63,225 nt of DNA, taken from Vibrio ordalii ATCC 33509. GTDB lineage: Bacteria; Pseudomonadota; Gammaproteobacteria; Enterobacterales; Vibrionaceae. Every line of letters starts with the position of its first letter. Position 1 is the stretch's first letter. The stretch spans positions 1 to 63,225 of the forward strand of contig AEZC01000192.1 of NCBI GenBank assembly GCA_000257205.1. The letters are read 5' to 3'. Shown here piece by piece: positions 1-10,238 of the stretch. The notes beneath the pieces are model-generated. The model was given only the letters and a program-made list of their open reading frames with translations. It had not been told where the DNA came from and did no database searches. A program made the position numbers and the translations under genes.

Positions 1-71
1 CACAATAAGCACATAAATAAAAACGCCTTGGTTAATTACTATTAACTGCTAAAATATCGCAACGTCAATAG

Positions 72-99
72 GCAACACTCAGAGTGTTGCTTTGTTTTT
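72..99 (+). terminator. Intrinsic terminator of a gene upstream of the window
   Basis: An 8-bp perfect stem (GCAACACT / AGTGTTGC, loop CAG) is followed by TTTGTTTTT. It lies just before rluF and most simply ends a plus-strand gene outside the window. Confidence 0.75.
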
Positions 100-132
100 A
101 TTCACCGCCGTTGGGAAACGTAAGAGCAACCT

Positions 133-1110
133 ATGTCACAACAAGCCACCACCCGTTTAAACAAATACATCAGTGAAACTGGTTTCTGTTCTCGTCGAGA
201 GGCTGATAAGCTAATTGAACAAGGCCGAGTAACCATCAATGGGTTATTGCCAGAAATGGGCACTAAAGTCACGCCGAACGATGAGGTGTGTATTGATGGT
301 AATCCATTAAAATCAAAAGAAAAACCGATATACATTGCCCTTAACAAACCGACTGGAATCACCTGCACAACAGAGCGCGATATTCCAGGTAACATTGTTG
401 ATTTTATTGGCCACCACAAACGTATTTTCCCGATAGGTCGATTAGACAAACCATCTGATGGACTGATCTTTCTGACTAACGATGGTGACATAGTCAATAA
501 GATATTACGTGCTGGTAATAACCATGAAAAAGAGTACGTCGTCCGAGTAGATAGACCCATCACCGACGAATTTCTACATAAGATGGCCTCTGGTGTGGAA
601 ATTCTTGATACGGTGACACTGCCTTGCAAAGTAACCCAAGAAACGAAGTTCTCCTTTAGAATTGTGTTAACACAAGGGTTAAACCGTCAAATTCGTCGTA
701 TGTGTGAGGCCTTAGGTTACGAAGTGTTTAAACTACGCCGAGTTCGTATTATGAACATCAGCCTAGACGGTATCCCTAATGGTGAATGGCGTTATTTAAG
801 CGACGAGGAAGTCGCTGAAATATTAGCAATGTGTGAGAGTTCTTGTGGTACAGAAGATGCGTCAAAACTTGATGCAACCGGTAAGCGTATTCGCAAAGCC
901 ACCGATGCAAAACTGTATGATAGTCGTGAGCAAAATCAAACCTCGACGGCACGCAGAAATCAAAAGCCAAAAACGTTCCAAGGACGCAATGCTGATGAGT
1001 TTCGCCATGCTCCAAATACAAAAAGAGCACCGCGCCGACCCACAAATTCATCACAAGGTACTCCAGCTAATAGCCACAGAAAAAGCAGTACATTAAGTCT
1101 TAAAAAATAA
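133..1110 (+). CDS. rluF: 23S rRNA pseudouridine synthase RluF
   Basis: RluF isomerises uridine 2604 of 23S rRNA (and a tRNA-Tyr position in E. coli) to pseudouridine. The 325-residue protein has an N-terminal S4 RNA-binding domain (about residues 8-55) and the RsuA/RluB/E/F catalytic domain. The signature [10 protein letters not shown] places the catalytic aspartate at residue 105. From about residue 230 the tail is long, basic and low in complexity (rich in R, K, T, S and N). It is longer than in the roughly 290-residue E. coli enzyme and probably disordered and RNA-binding. The monocistronic gene faces upp across a shared hairpin. RluF is favoured over its paralogues RluB/RluE by the S4 domain plus the IPNGEWR ending of the core; assignment among the paralogues is strong but not absolute. 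Confidence 0.9.
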   Translation: MSQQATTRLNKYISETGFCSRREADKLIEQGRVTINGLLPEMGTKVTPNDEVCIDGNPLKSKEKPIYIALNKPTGITCTTERDIPGNIVDFIGHHKRIFPIGRLDKPSDGLIFLTNDGDIVNKILRAGNNHEKEYVVRVDRPITDEFLHKMASGVEILDTVTLPCKVTQETKFSFRIVLTQGLNRQIRRMCEALGYEVFKLRRVRIMNISLDGIPNGEWRYLSDEEVAEILAMCESSCGTEDASKLDATGKRIRKATDAKLYDSREQNQTSTARRNQKPKTFQGRNADEFRHAPNTKRAPRRPTNSSQGTPANSHRKSSTLSLKK

Positions 1111-1182
1111 TCATCGAACAATGCGTTAATTCTGTTGAGCAATAAAATGACCGTAATGACGCATCACTGAAGCAACGATAAA

Positions 1183-1208
1183 AAAGGAGAAACATTCGTT
1201 TCTCCTTT
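1183..1208. terminator. Bidirectional terminator between rluF and upp
   Basis: A perfect inverted repeat (AAAGGAGAAAC / GTTTCTCCTTT) sits between two convergent genes and is A-rich on one side and T-rich on the other, so it can end both transcripts. Confidence 0.8.
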
Positions 1209-1229
1209 AAGACAGCATAAAATTAACGC

Positions 1230-1856
1230 TTATTTCGTACCAAAAATCTTATCGCCAGCATCGCCAAGACCAGGAACGATATAACCTTTATCATTCAATT
1301 TCTCATCAATTGCCGCCGTATAGAGCTCCACATCAGGGTGCGCTTTTTCTAACGCCGCGATGCCTTCAGGCGCTGCAACTAAAACGAGAATTTTAAATTG
1401 GTTACAGCCGCGCTCCTTGAGCAAATCGATCGTCGCAATCATGGAACCGCCAGTTGCCAGCATTGGGTCAACCACAAGCGCAATTCGCTCCTCAATATTA
1501 GAAGCGAGTTTGTTGAAATAAGGGACAGGCTCAAGCGTTTCTTCATCACGATAGATGCCAACAACACTAATCCGCGCACTTGGAATGTGCTCCAAAACGC
1601 CGTCCATCATGCCAAGACCAGCACGCAAAATAGGTACTACCGTTACTTTTTTACCTTTGATTTGATCAATTTCAACTGGGCCATTCCAGCCTTCAATCGT
1701 CACTTTTTCTGTTTCAAAGTCTGAGGTTGCTTCATAAGTTAGTAGGCTACCCACTTCTGTAGCTAACTCACGAAAACGCTTAGTGCTGATATCCCCTTCC
1801 CTCATTAACCCAAGTTTGTGCTTAACTAGAGGGTGTTTAACTTCAACAACTTTCAT
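1230..1856 (-). CDS. upp: Uracil phosphoribosyltransferase
   Basis: Upp converts uracil and PRPP to UMP in pyrimidine salvage. The 208-residue protein carries the PRPP loop around residues 130-138 (DPMLATGGS) and the uracil-binding [12 protein letters not shown] terminus, and has the usual family length. A longer in-frame reading (from 1874) exists. I choose the ATG at 1856 because GGAG lies six bases upstream and the product then begins [10 protein letters not shown] as in E. coli. It is transcribed divergently from purM, with a PurR-type box between them, as in enterobacteria. Confidence 0.97.
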   Translation of the reverse strand: MKVVEVKHPLVKHKLGLMREGDISTKRFRELATEVGSLLTYEATSDFETEKVTIEGWNGPVEIDQIKGKKVTVVPILRAGLGMMDGVLEHIPSARISVVGIYRDEETLEPVPYFNKLASNIEERIALVVDPMLATGGSMIATIDLLKERGCNQFKILVLVAAPEGIAALEKAHPDVELYTAAIDEKLNDKGYIVPGLGDAGDKIFGTK

Positions 1857-1943
1857 TTTCATCTCCGACGACATTTAAACAAACCTTCGAATTGTACACA
1901 CTTTTTATGCTAATTTCAGTGCCAATTATAAACAAAAAAACTG

Positions 1944-1959
1944 ACGCAAACGTTTTCCT
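1944..1959. promoter_or_regulatory. PurR-type operator between upp and purM
   Basis: ACGCAAACGTTTTCCT matches the E. coli PurR consensus (ACGCAAACGTTTGCGT) in its left half and centre. It lies at the -35 position of a purM promoter whose -10 is TAGAAT (1978-1983), so a bound repressor would block RNA polymerase. PurR itself is not encoded here. Confidence 0.75.
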
Positions 1960-2024
1960 TTTTGTTTTAAGCCCTGTTAGAATAGCGCCGTTTTCATATC
2001 CAACTTATGACCGAGGACTTCCCC

Positions 2025-3065
2025 GTGAGCGGTAATAACACTTCTCTTAGTTACAAAGATGCTGGCGTAGATATTGATGCAGGCAATGCACTTGTTGAAC
2101 GAATTAAAGGCGCCGTCAAACGCACTCGTCGCCCTGAAGTTATGGGTGGCATTGGTGGTTTTGGCGCGCTTTGCGAGCTACCAACTAAATATAAACATCC
2201 TGTTTTAGTCTCTGGCACCGATGGAGTTGGCACAAAACTTCGCCTCGCATTGGATATGAATAAGCACGACACCATTGGCATTGACTTGGTTGCGATGTGC
2301 GTTAACGATTTGATTGTTCAAGGTGCTGAACCGCTTTTCTTTCTGGACTACTATGCCACGGGTAAATTGGATGTAGATACAGCGGCTGATGTGGTGTCGG
2401 GTATTGCCGATGGTTGTGTGCAAGCAGGTTGCGCTTTGATCGGTGGTGAAACCGCTGAAATGCCGGGCATGTACGAAGGTGAAGATTACGATGTCGCTGG
2501 CTTTTGTGTCGGTGTGGTTGAAAAAGAAGAGATCATCGATGGCTCAAAAGTGGCAGCAGGTGATGCTCTGATTGCGGTTGGCTCTAGCGGCCCTCACTCA
2601 AACGGCTATTCATTAGTTCGCAAGATTTTGGAAGTATCAGGTGCCGACAAAAATGAAGACTTGGCTGGCAAAACGATTGGTGAGCACTTACTGACACCAA
2701 CCAAGATTTACATCAAATCAGCGCTTAAGATGATCGCCGAGCACGATATTCACGCCATTTCGCACATTACTGGCGGTGGTTTCTGGGAAAACATTCCTCG
2801 CGTTCTTCCGCAAGGGACGAAAGCGGTGATTGACGGCAATAGCTGGGAATGGCCAATTATTTTCCAATGGCTGCAAGAAAAAGGGAATGTAACCACTCAC
2901 GAAATGTACCGCACATTTAACTGTGGTGTAGGACTGATTGTTGCGCTTCCAATGGATCAAGCACAAGCGGCGGTTCAATTACTGCAAGCGGAAGGCGAAA
3001 ATGCGTGGGTTATCGGTCATATTGCTGAAGCTCAACTCGATGAAGAGCAAGTAGAGATCAAATAA
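2025..3065 (+). CDS. purM: Phosphoribosylformylglycinamidine cyclo-ligase (AIR synthetase)
   Basis: PurM makes 5-aminoimidazole ribonucleotide from FGAM with ATP, the fifth step of purine synthesis. The 346-residue protein has the AIR-synthase fold motifs: the SGTDGVGTK nucleotide loop, the [10 protein letters not shown] segment and [14 protein letters not shown] near the C-terminal third. An ATG at 2007 would add six residues but has no ribosome binding site. The GTG at 2025 is preceded by GAGGA at good spacing and gives the family start MSGNN. It is followed after three bases by purN, forming the purMN operon under the PurR-type box. Confidence 0.97.
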   Translation: MSGNNTSLSYKDAGVDIDAGNALVERIKGAVKRTRRPEVMGGIGGFGALCELPTKYKHPVLVSGTDGVGTKLRLALDMNKHDTIGIDLVAMCVNDLIVQGAEPLFFLDYYATGKLDVDTAADVVSGIADGCVQAGCALIGGETAEMPGMYEGEDYDVAGFCVGVVEKEEIIDGSKVAAGDALIAVGSSGPHSNGYSLVRKILEVSGADKNEDLAGKTIGEHLLTPTKIYIKSALKMIAEHDIHAISHITGGGFWENIPRVLPQGTKAVIDGNSWEWPIIFQWLQEKGNVTTHEMYRTFNCGVGLIVALPMDQAQAAVQLLQAEGENAWVIGHIAEAQLDEEQVEIK

Positions 3066-3068
3066 CTG

Positions 3069-3710
3069 ATGAAAAGTATTGTTGTTTTAGTTTCAGGAAA
3101 TGGCACCAACTTACAGGCTATCCTTGATGCGTGTGAAACGAAAATTAAAGATGGCAAAGTAACGGCTGTTTTTTCAAACAAAGCAACTGCTTATGGCTTA
3201 GAACGAGCTAAAAAAGCAGGTGCGGCGGCGGTGCATATTGACCCAAATGCCTTTGACACGCGAGATGCGTTTGATGCGGTATTGATGGAGCAAATTGACC
3301 AATACGCGCCTGACTTAATCATTCTTGCTGGCTACATGCGTATTCTGAGTGGTGAGTTTGTGCGTCACTATTTAGGACGGATGCTCAATATTCATCCTTC
3401 TTTACTTCCTAAATATCCTGGGTTGAATACCTACCAACGCGCGATTCACTCGGGTGATGAAGAGCATGGCACCAGTGTGCATTTTGTGACTGAACAACTT
3501 GATGGTGGCCCAGTCATTCTACAAGCAAAAGTGCCTATTTTTGATGAAGATACCGTTGATATTTTGACTCAACGTGTCCAAGCTCAAGAGTATCGAATTT
3601 ACCCACTAGTGGCACAATGGTTCGTTGAAGGACGCTTGGAAATGCGTGAAGGTAAAGCCTATTTAGATGGCCAATTACTTGGCATGCATGGTTATGCTTT
3701 CGATGAATAA
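3069..3710 (+). CDS. purN: Phosphoribosylglycinamide formyltransferase 1
   Basis: PurN transfers a formyl group from 10-formyltetrahydrofolate to GAR. The 213-residue protein shows the phosphate loop SGNGTNLQ at residues 9-16 and the catalytic trio Asn107, His109 (NIHPSLLPKYPG) and Asp145 (QLDGGPV). It is the second gene of the purMN operon, starting three bases after the purM stop, so translation is probably coupled. It is followed by a strong hairpin terminator shared with yafJ. Confidence 0.97.
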   Translation: MKSIVVLVSGNGTNLQAILDACETKIKDGKVTAVFSNKATAYGLERAKKAGAAAVHIDPNAFDTRDAFDAVLMEQIDQYAPDLIILAGYMRILSGEFVRHYLGRMLNIHPSLLPKYPGLNTYQRAIHSGDEEHGTSVHFVTEQLDGGPVILQAKVPIFDEDTVDILTQRVQAQEYRIYPLVAQWFVEGRLEMREGKAYLDGQLLGMHGYAFDE

Positions 3711-3731
3711 ATCGTATCTCTGAATAGTGCG

Positions 3732-3760
3732 AAAAAGGTTGCCTCAACAGCAACCTTTTT
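3732..3760. terminator. Bidirectional terminator between purN and yafJ
   Basis: An 11-bp stem (AAAAAGGTTGC / GCAACCTTTTT) with loop CTCAACA sits between convergent genes. Confidence 0.85.
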
Positions 3761-3821
3761 TATTGTCATCTCAAATGCGATTCAAACCGCAGTAAATAGA
3801 ACAAGCTTAAGAATAAAAAAC

Positions 3822-4655
3822 TTAAATGGGTGCTTGACAGCCTGGCTTTGCCGCGGCAAAGGGAATGTCAGCTAAGGACTGCGCATTGCCATCAACGTAT
3901 TCGCCATAATGGAAAATCGCATATTCGCCTGGTTTCATTCGTTGCCAAGTTTCATTTCCCGTCAGTGGCTGAGTCGCAATCACAGACACAACATCATCAG
4001 GCGTTGTTTCTTCTTGGAAGTTAATCTCGACATCTTCATCAAGCAGGCTCGCTTTACCAAAGGGGGCACGTCGAGTAATCCAGTACAGATGATTCGTGCA
4101 ATAGGTCACCACAAACTCACCGTCAGAAAGTAGCATATTAAACACACCTTGCTGCTTCAGTTGATCGCAACACTTCGCAACGAATTGAAACATGCTGAGC
4201 ATATCTTGAGGCGGTTCAGGATAACGCGCTTCTAACTGCTTTAACAACCAACAGAAAGCTTGCTCGCTATCCGTTTCACCAACAGGGCGATAGCGCCCAG
4301 TTTCTAGCTGCTGGTGATCCGCCAACTGTCCATTGTGAGCGAACGTCCAATATCTCCCCCACAATTCTCGAGTGAATGGGTGAGTATTTTCCAAATTCAC
4401 CCCACCGCGATTTGCTTGACGAATATGGCTAACCACTGCCCGACTTTTTATAGGGTAACTCTGCACAAGCTCTGCAATTTTTGACTGAAAGCTAGGGTTA
4501 GGATCTTTAAAGGTGCGAAACCCCTTCCCTTCATAGAAAGTGATTCCCCAACCATCACGATGCGGCCCCGTGTTCCCGCCACGCTGAATCAACCCAGTAA
4601 AACTAAAGCAAATATCAGTCGGCACATTGGCACTCATACCGAGCAATTCACACAT
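3822..4655 (-). CDS. yafJ: Class II glutamine amidotransferase, YafJ family
   Basis: The 277-residue protein begins MCELLGMSANVPTD, so Cys2 is exposed as the N-terminal nucleophile of a class II (Ntn) glutaminase after Met removal. The HIRQANRG and FAHNGQL motifs belong to the glutaminase site. No synthase domain follows, so the ammonia acceptor is unknown. The family is annotated as a predicted glutamine amidotransferase in E. coli. It lies next to gmhA, as in E. coli (yafJ near lpcA), and both are on the minus strand. The ribosome binding site GGGAG is about 11 bases upstream, a rather long spacing. Confidence 0.88.
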   Translation of the reverse strand: MCELLGMSANVPTDICFSFTGLIQRGGNTGPHRDGWGITFYEGKGFRTFKDPNPSFQSKIAELVQSYPIKSRAVVSHIRQANRGGVNLENTHPFTRELWGRYWTFAHNGQLADHQQLETGRYRPVGETDSEQAFCWLLKQLEARYPEPPQDMLSMFQFVAKCCDQLKQQGVFNMLLSDGEFVVTYCTNHLYWITRRAPFGKASLLDEDVEINFQEETTPDDVVSVIATQPLTGNETWQRMKPGEYAIFHYGEYVDGNAQSLADIPFAAAKPGCQAPI

Positions 4656-4718
4656 GGTTTAATGCACTCCCTTTTGCAACCACAAACATATTAAAAGAAA
4701 AGAACGGTGTTGAACTTC

Positions 4719-5294
4719 TTACGCCATCTCTTTTTCAATCAGTTGGATAACGATATGGATGATCTTGATATGGATTTCTTGGATACGATCCGCGTAGCCG
4801 AAGTGCGGGACACGAATCTCGATATCCGCTAAACCCGCCATTTTCCCACCATCTTTACCGGTCAGTGCAATGGTCTTCATCCCTTTAGCTTGGGCCGCTT
4901 CAATCGCTTTCAAAATGTTCCCCGAGTTACCAGAAGTCGATAGGCCAAACAGGACATCGCCTTTTGAACCCACAGCTTCCACATAGCGAGAGAATACAAA
5001 ATCGTAACCAAAATCATTGCTAACGCAAGACAAATGGCTTGGATCTGAAATAGCAATACCAGGATAACCCGGACGATTCTCGCGATAGCGCCCCGTCAGC
5101 TCTTCAGCAAAGTGCATTGCATCACAGTGGGAACCGCCATTACCGCAAGAGAGCACTTTTCCGCCTTGCTTAAATGAGTCGGCAATCAGTTTTGCGGCGG
5201 CCTCAATTTGAGCGATGTTATGCTCATCATTAAGAAATTTGTTTAGCACGTCAGCCGCTTCGGTCAATTCACTTTTAATTAAATCCTGATACAT
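4719..5294 (-). CDS. gmhA: Sedoheptulose 7-phosphate isomerase
   Basis: GmhA (LpcA) converts sedoheptulose 7-phosphate to D-glycero-D-manno-heptose 7-phosphate, the first step of the ADP-heptose supply for the LPS inner core. The 191-residue protein is a single SIS domain with [18 protein letters not shown] near residue 50 and the STSGNSGN phosphate loop near residue 120. Its length matches E. coli LpcA. It is transcribed away from fadE, with about 350 bases of non-coding DNA between. Confidence 0.96.
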   Translation of the reverse strand: MYQDLIKSELTEAADVLNKFLNDEHNIAQIEAAAKLIADSFKQGGKVLSCGNGGSHCDAMHFAEELTGRYRENRPGYPGIAISDPSHLSCVSNDFGYDFVFSRYVEAVGSKGDVLFGLSTSGNSGNILKAIEAAQAKGMKTIALTGKDGGKMAGLADIEIRVPHFGYADRIQEIHIKIIHIVIQLIEKEMA

Positions 5295-5503
5295 AGATAT
5301 ATTCTCTTTTTAATCTGTTTACCGATAGGCTCCATCAATCAAGAGCCAGTAACAGTCTTGAGTTTACCCAAACCATCCTTTCTGTCGATAGTTCGACTTC
5401 AAGAATTGTTGTTTTCTCTCGCTTCCCACTCCAGAAAGCCCTCTATGGGTTGTTTATTTTGAGGTTTTGCCCTACATGGATCACTTTTTGAACAATACAA
5501 GGT

Positions 5504-5533
5504 TTTACATTTCGTTAATAATTTGATTACACT
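5504..5533 (+). promoter_or_regulatory. Predicted sigma-70 promoter of fadE
   Basis: TTTACA (5504-5509) and TACACT (5528-5533) are separated by 18 bases. The start site would fall near 5540, inside the FadR-type operator. Confidence 0.5.
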
Positions 5534-5536
5534 TAG

Positions 5537-5553
5537 CACTGGTTAGACCACTT
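5537..5553. promoter_or_regulatory. FadR-type operator of fadE
   Basis: CACTGGTTAGACCACTT matches 13 of 17 positions of the FadR consensus AACTGGTCGGACCAGTT, including both TGGT and GACCA arms. It overlaps the predicted start site, the geometry expected for repression that long-chain acyl-CoA relieves. Confidence 0.72.
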
Positions 5554-5641
5554 ACACAAACGAGACGACTAACAACACTCCCCAATGCACTGAGAAAAAT
5601 CAGCCGCAATGGCGTGAATACAGTCTCAAAGGAATGAAATT

Positions 5642-8086
5642 ATGGACATCTTGCTCTCTATACTTGGTTTTCTCACCGTGTTCGGTGTGTGCCTCTACCA
5701 CAGAATGTCACTTTTTAGCGCATTAGTTGCGCTAACGGTAACCATGGTGGTTCTTACCCTGCTGGATTACACCGGGGTGATTGGATGGTTGCTGTATTTA
5801 GCGGCTATCGCTTTATTAGCCGTTCCCTCTATCCGTCAAAGCGTGATTAGCGAAAAAGCATTAACACTGTTCAAAAAAGTGCTGCCTGCAATGTCACAAA
5901 CCGAAAAAGAGGCATTAGATGCAGGAACCGTTTGGTGGGAAGCTGAACTGTTTAAAGGCAAACCGAACTGGAACAAACTACACAAAATTGCAGCGCCGAC
6001 ATTAAGTGCACAAGAGCAAGCCTTTATTGATGGACCAGTCAACGAAGTGTGTGCCATGGTTAGCGATTATCAAGTTACGCATGAATTAGCCGACTTACCT
6101 CCTGAGGTTTGGCAATATTTAAAAGATCATAAATTCTTCGCCATGATCATTAAAAAACAATACGGCGGCTTGGAATTTTCAGCTTATGCACAATCCATTG
6201 TGCTACAAAAGCTAACGGGTGTATCTGGTGTGCTTTCATCCACCGTTGGTGTACCGAACTCTTTAGGCCCAGGCGAACTTTTACAACATTATGGTACTGA
6301 AGATCAGAAAAACCATTACCTGCCACGTTTAGCGGAAGGTAAAGAGATTCCCTGTTTTGCATTAACCAGCCCAGAAGCGGGTTCCGATGCAGGTTCAATT
6401 CCTGATTTTGGCGTGGTATGTAAAGGGAAATGGGAAGGCAAAGAAGTGTTAGGGATGCGCCTAACGTGGAACAAGCGCTATATCACGCTCGCCCCAGTTG
6501 CAACCGTATTAGGCCTAGCATTCAAACTGCGCGATCCTGACGGCTTACTTGGGGATAAAACAGAGCTTGGCATCACTTGTGCGCTCATCCCAACCCACTT
6601 AAAAGGAGTTGAAATTGGCAATCGCCACATGCCATTGAACGTTCCATTCCAAAATGGTCCGACACGTGCTAACGATTTGTTTGTGCCACTGGATTTCATC
6701 ATTGGCGGACCAAGCATGGCAGGACAAGGCTGGCGTATGCTTGTAGAGTGTTTATCGGTTGGACGTGGCATTACGTTACCTTCTAACTCGACGGGCGGAA
6801 TTAAAACTGCGGCGCTAGCAACAGGAGCTTACGCTCGGATTCGTCGTCAATTTAAGCAACCAATTGGCCATATGGAAGGTGTCGAAGAGCCATTAGCACG
6901 TTTAGGTGGTAACGCTTATGTGATGGATGCGGCGAGCAATTTAACCGTAGCTGGTATTGATCTGGGCGAAAAACCCTCGGTCATTTCCGCTATAGTCAAA
7001 TACCACTGTACCCACCGTGGTCAACGCAGCATTATTGATGCAATGGATATCGTGGGCGGCAAAGGCATTTGTATTGGTCCTGCTAACTTTTTAGCTCGCA
7101 GCTACCAAGGTGCACCGATTGCCGTAACCGTCGAAGGGGCCAATATTCTGACTCGCTCAATGATCATCTTTGGTCAAGGCGCTATCCGTTGTCATCCTTA
7201 TGTTTTAGAAGAAATGAACGCCGCTTATTCACAAGATTCTGATGCCGTTGAGAAATTTGACGCAGCTCTTGCAGGTCACGTCAGCTTCACCATGAGTAAT
7301 CTTGTCCGCAGTATTTGGTTTGGCGTTACCGATGGTTTTGGTTCATCTGCACCGACTAATGATGCAACCAAACGCTACTATCAACAACTAAACCGTTACA
7401 GCGCTAACTTAGCACTGCTTTCTGATATTTCGATGGCTGTATTGGGAGGCTCTCTCAAACGTAAAGAGCGTTTGTCAGCACGCCTTGGCGATATTTTGAG
7501 CCAACTCTACCTCAGTTCTGCCACACTTAAGCGTTTTGAAAATGATGGTCGTCCTGTGGAGGATCTTCCTTTGGTTCATTGGGGTCTGCAAGACAGTTTG
7601 AAGCAGACGGAAGTCGCTATTGATGAATTATTAGCCAACTTCCCGAATAAAGCGATTGGTAAGGTACTTCGTATATTGTTGATGCCGATTGGTCGAGTAC
7701 GCAAAGCACCTAGCGATAAATTAGATAGCCAAGTTGCGCAGATCCTACAAACACCGAGTGAAACTCGTTCACGCATCGGTCGCAACCAATATCTCGCCCC
7801 AACGGCGCATAATGCGGCGGGTAAGATTGAACAAGCACTGGACATCATTTTACGTGCAGAGCCTTTGTTCGATAAAGTGTGCAGCGTCACCAATCAACGC
7901 CGTCCATTTTTGCGTTTAGATGAAGTGGCCGCCATTGGCTTACAACAAAAAATTCTAACCGAACAAGAAGCACAGCTATTAACGGAAGCTGAGGCTCATC
8001 GTTTGTATACCATTAATGTCGATGATTTTGCGCCACAGGAACTGGCCGCAAAGCCTCAATATCCGGCAATAAATGATGTTGCGTAA
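5642..8086 (+). CDS. fadE: Acyl-CoA dehydrogenase FadE
   Basis: FadE catalyses the first step of fatty acid beta-oxidation, FAD-dependent oxidation of acyl-CoA to 2-enoyl-CoA. The 814-residue protein has the same length as E. coli FadE and is much longer than ordinary acyl-CoA dehydrogenases. Two hydrophobic segments lie in about the first 62 residues, then the dehydrogenase core (for example [13 protein letters not shown], and [18 protein letters not shown]) and a C-terminal extension particular to this family. The ATG has AAGGA eight bases upstream. A FadR-type site over the start site indicates induction by long-chain fatty acids. It is monocistronic and ends at a strong hairpin. Confidence 0.95.
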   Translation: MDILLSILGFLTVFGVCLYHRMSLFSALVALTVTMVVLTLLDYTGVIGWLLYLAAIALLAVPSIRQSVISEKALTLFKKVLPAMSQTEKEALDAGTVWWEAELFKGKPNWNKLHKIAAPTLSAQEQAFIDGPVNEVCAMVSDYQVTHELADLPPEVWQYLKDHKFFAMIIKKQYGGLEFSAYAQSIVLQKLTGVSGVLSSTVGVPNSLGPGELLQHYGTEDQKNHYLPRLAEGKEIPCFALTSPEAGSDAGSIPDFGVVCKGKWEGKEVLGMRLTWNKRYITLAPVATVLGLAFKLRDPDGLLGDKTELGITCALIPTHLKGVEIGNRHMPLNVPFQNGPTRANDLFVPLDFIIGGPSMAGQGWRMLVECLSVGRGITLPSNSTGGIKTAALATGAYARIRRQFKQPIGHMEGVEEPLARLGGNAYVMDAASNLTVAGIDLGEKPSVISAIVKYHCTHRGQRSIIDAMDIVGGKGICIGPANFLARSYQGAPIAVTVEGANILTRSMIIFGQGAIRCHPYVLEEMNAAYSQDSDAVEKFDAALAGHVSFTMSNLVRSIWFGVTDGFGSSAPTNDATKRYYQQLNRYSANLALLSDISMAVLGGSLKRKERLSARLGDILSQLYLSSATLKRFENDGRPVEDLPLVHWGLQDSLKQTEVAIDELLANFPNKAIGKVLRILLMPIGRVRKAPSDKLDSQVAQILQTPSETRSRIGRNQYLAPTAHNAAGKIEQALDIILRAEPLFDKVCSVTNQRRPFLRLDEVAAIGLQQKILTEQEAQLLTEAEAHRLYTINVDDFAPQELAAKPQYPAINDVA

Positions 8087-8104
8087 GTCAATCTATTGAA
8101 TGTC

Positions 8105-8128
8105 AAAGGGCGCTTTAAGCGCCCTTTT
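8105..8128. terminator. Terminator after fadE (can act both ways)
   Basis: A near-perfect palindrome (AAAGGGCGC / GCGCCCTTT) is followed by TTTT on the plus strand. It also lies beyond the stop of the convergent gene at 8180. Confidence 0.85.
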
Positions 8129-8179
8129 CTATGACTAGAATACAGAATCAAGAGGTTGCCAACTCGGCAACATCCCTTG

Positions 8180-9430
8180 TTATTTCTTCGGCATATTCAA
8201 CTGTAATTCGGGTTGCAACGCCTTTTTCGCTTTAATCTTACGCATCACAAACCACGCTAGAAGACCTATGAATATTGCAACAATATTACCAATCACGATG
8301 AACATAATACTGCGACTCGTTGCCTCTTCTCTCATCTGAATAATCAGTTGCTCCTGTTCAAGCCTACGCTGCTTAATCTCTTCTTCCATCTGCAAACGGC
8401 GAGTCTCCTCAATGTTAACATCATCCACCACGCTGTAAGTACGCTCTGAAAGTGGGAAATAAAGTGGGCGCTGGCTAGCGAGTTCTGTTGCATATAACCT
8501 TCCAGACCAACGATAGTTACCGTTATCCCCTTTGTATGGAATTTCCAAATTAAGCTTGAGTGACTCTTTTCCGGATAGTCCTTCAGTAGCAAAAATATCA
8601 TCATAAATATTGGCATGCTCAACATGCGCCGCTATCGATCCGGGTTCAACCATGCCTAACTCACCTGCAAAGACAATTTGGTGCGGCGCGCCATCTACTC
8701 GGGACTGGATAAAGGTAGTCGACACTGGCGTAGGGTAAACTAACACTTCTTGCTCTTGAGCGCGTAAAAACACACCGTTACCAGAAGTGATCCTAACACG
8801 GTATTTACCCGGCACTGGAGTGATAGACAACGCAACCGTAAATACACCATCACCAGGACGTTCATCTAAACCACGTCCATCATCAGCAAATTCACCAATA
8901 ACCTCAGGTAATGGACGCGCCTCTTTGATCAGTTCTTGTTCATTTTCAACGAACTTAGTAAAAGTCACTTTTAAGTTGACTCTATCGAGAAAGTCTCTCA
9001 ACAATAAAGGCTTACCGTCGGAGGTTAAGCGAGCTGTAAATTTTAATTCTTCACCATGATACAAACGGCTAGGAAATACATCTGTATCCAATTGCAAGTG
9101 TGAGATTAGCTTAATGCTATTTTGTGGCGAAACCTTTCCTATAGCCTGCCAAGGGCCAGGCATTGGCTTATCAATTGAAATGATATCCATTGTGGGTTCC
9201 TGATACCAACGCATATTCTCATCGTACCGCCACGCGTAATATTTCTTACCATCTGGCCGCACAAGCACCACTGGCTGAGATGACTTTTCGCGATACACGA
9301 CAAAAGTAATTTGTGAAATGGTTGGATCCACTCGAAAACGATTATCGAGCAGCGACATCGAGGAGGGATTTGCCGCAAAAACGCCAATACTCCACATCAG
9401 CGCAGCAATAGCCACCATTATCCTCAACAT
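8180..9430 (-). CDS. TIGR03503-type periplasmic protein with C-terminal membrane anchor
   Basis: A conserved protein of unknown function. The 416 residues start with a signal peptide (about 1-19, cleavage near VFA-AN). A large periplasmic part follows, with beta-rich segments typical of Ig-like/DUF domains (DGRGLDERPGDGVFTVALS resembles a choice-of-anchor-type domain). Next come a charged coiled-coil stretch rich in E, R and Q (about 345-375) and a single hydrophobic anchor (about 378-400) with a short basic cytoplasmic tail. I chose the ATG at 9430 because AGGAG lies five bases upstream; the longer form would overlap dnaQ. It starts eight bases after the dnaQ stop, so the two are probably co-transcribed. 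The architecture suggests envelope or stress sensing, but nothing in the sequence proves that. Confidence 0.8.
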   Translation of the reverse strand: MLRIMVAIAALMWSIGVFAANPSSMSLLDNRFRVDPTISQITFVVYREKSSQPVVLVRPDGKKYYAWRYDENMRWYQEPTMDIISIDKPMPGPWQAIGKVSPQNSIKLISHLQLDTDVFPSRLYHGEELKFTARLTSDGKPLLLRDFLDRVNLKVTFTKFVENEQELIKEARPLPEVIGEFADDGRGLDERPGDGVFTVALSITPVPGKYRVRITSGNGVFLRAQEQEVLVYPTPVSTTFIQSRVDGAPHQIVFAGELGMVEPGSIAAHVEHANIYDDIFATEGLSGKESLKLNLEIPYKGDNGNYRWSGRLYATELASQRPLYFPLSERTYSVVDDVNIEETRRLQMEEEIKQRRLEQEQLIIQMREEATSRSIMFIVIGNIVAIFIGLLAWFVMRKIKAKKALQPELQLNMPKK

Positions 9431-9438
9431 ATTTTCTC

Positions 9439-10182
9439 CTACTGACGCCAAAGGCAACTTCCACTCTTTTCGACTAGATCCAATCTTTCTTGGTGTGCTT
9501 GTAGTTCATCGGCACAAGCATGCAAAACCTTTAGCTTTTTCCGACCTGCGACAGCTCGTTTTATTGACTCTCCTCCCACACTGCCATCACTGCGCGTTCC
9601 AGCATTAAATTGTAAAGAGGTTTGCCCACCTGTCATCAGCAGATAAACGTCCGCTAATATCTCCGCATCGAGCAATGCACCGTGCAAGGTACGATGTGAG
9701 TTATCGATACCATAACGATCACAAAGTATATCCAAATTGTTGCGTTTGCCGGGGAAAATACGCTTTGCCATAGCAAGCGTATCGGTCACTTTGCAATACT
9801 GCTCCGTCTTACCGATTTTAGCGTCGAGCTTGCGAAACTCGTAATCCATAAAACCGACGTCGAAGGGAGCGTTGTGTGCCACCAGCTCTGCTCCCTTGAT
9901 GAAATCTAAAAACTCTTGATGCACATCGCGATATTGCGGTTTATCCACCAAAAATTCATCGGTAATGCCGTGGATCTCGATCGCTTCTAACTGAATCTCA
10001 CGATCGGGTTTCAGGTAGACATGGAAGTGGCGGCCAGTAAGCTTTCGGTTGATAATTTCAACGGCACCGATTTCAATAATGCGGTGTCCCTCATAATGAG
10101 GGCCGCCTTCACGGTTCATACCCGTGGTTTCCGTATCAAGAACGACGATACGTTGGGATTGGGAATTGCTGCTAGTATTCAT
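9439..10182 (-). CDS. dnaQ: DNA polymerase III epsilon subunit (3'-5' proofreading exonuclease)
   Basis: DnaQ is the editing subunit of the polymerase III core, bound to alpha (DnaE, also in this window) and theta. The 247-residue protein has the ExoI motif VLDTETTGM with Asp16 and Glu18, ExoII around HNAPFDVGF and ExoIII around HRTLHGALLDAEILA. The C-terminal tail is the alpha-binding part. The divergent arrangement with rnhA, with about 56 bases between starts, is the classical one. No strong ribosome binding site is visible before the ATG. Confidence 0.97.
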   Translation of the reverse strand: MNTSSNSQSQRIVVLDTETTGMNREGGPHYEGHRIIEIGAVEIINRKLTGRHFHVYLKPDREIQLEAIEIHGITDEFLVDKPQYRDVHQEFLDFIKGAELVAHNAPFDVGFMDYEFRKLDAKIGKTEQYCKVTDTLAMAKRIFPGKRNNLDILCDRYGIDNSHRTLHGALLDAEILADVYLLMTGGQTSLQFNAGTRSDGSVGGESIKRAVAGRKKLKVLHACADELQAHQERLDLVEKSGSCLWRQ

Positions 10183-10238
10183 AAGGATATGTATGTCAGA
10201 CTATGCCAATAATGTGCGTAACCTAATAGTATCAAATC

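Larger units (their letters stand above)
5295..5641. other. Intergenic region between gmhA and fadE
   Basis: This 347-base gap between divergent genes holds the fadE promoter and a FadR-type site in its right half. The left half (about 5295-5480) is presumably the gmhA upstream region. I see no ORF with a ribosome binding site, no RNA gene and no repeat there. Confidence 0.6.

Noticed and set aside
28..55. Possible promoter (TTGGTT and TAAAAT, 16-base spacer) before rluF
   Set aside because: A terminator follows immediately at 72-99, so a transcript from here would be only about 40 bases long; the match is weak and may be chance.
102..629. 175-codon minus-strand frame opposite rluF
   Set aside because: Antisense to a well-supported gene, with no recognisable domain or start signal.
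5295..5500. Small RNA or ORF in the gmhA-fadE gap
   Set aside because: No hairpin with a T run and no start with a ribosome binding site was found there.
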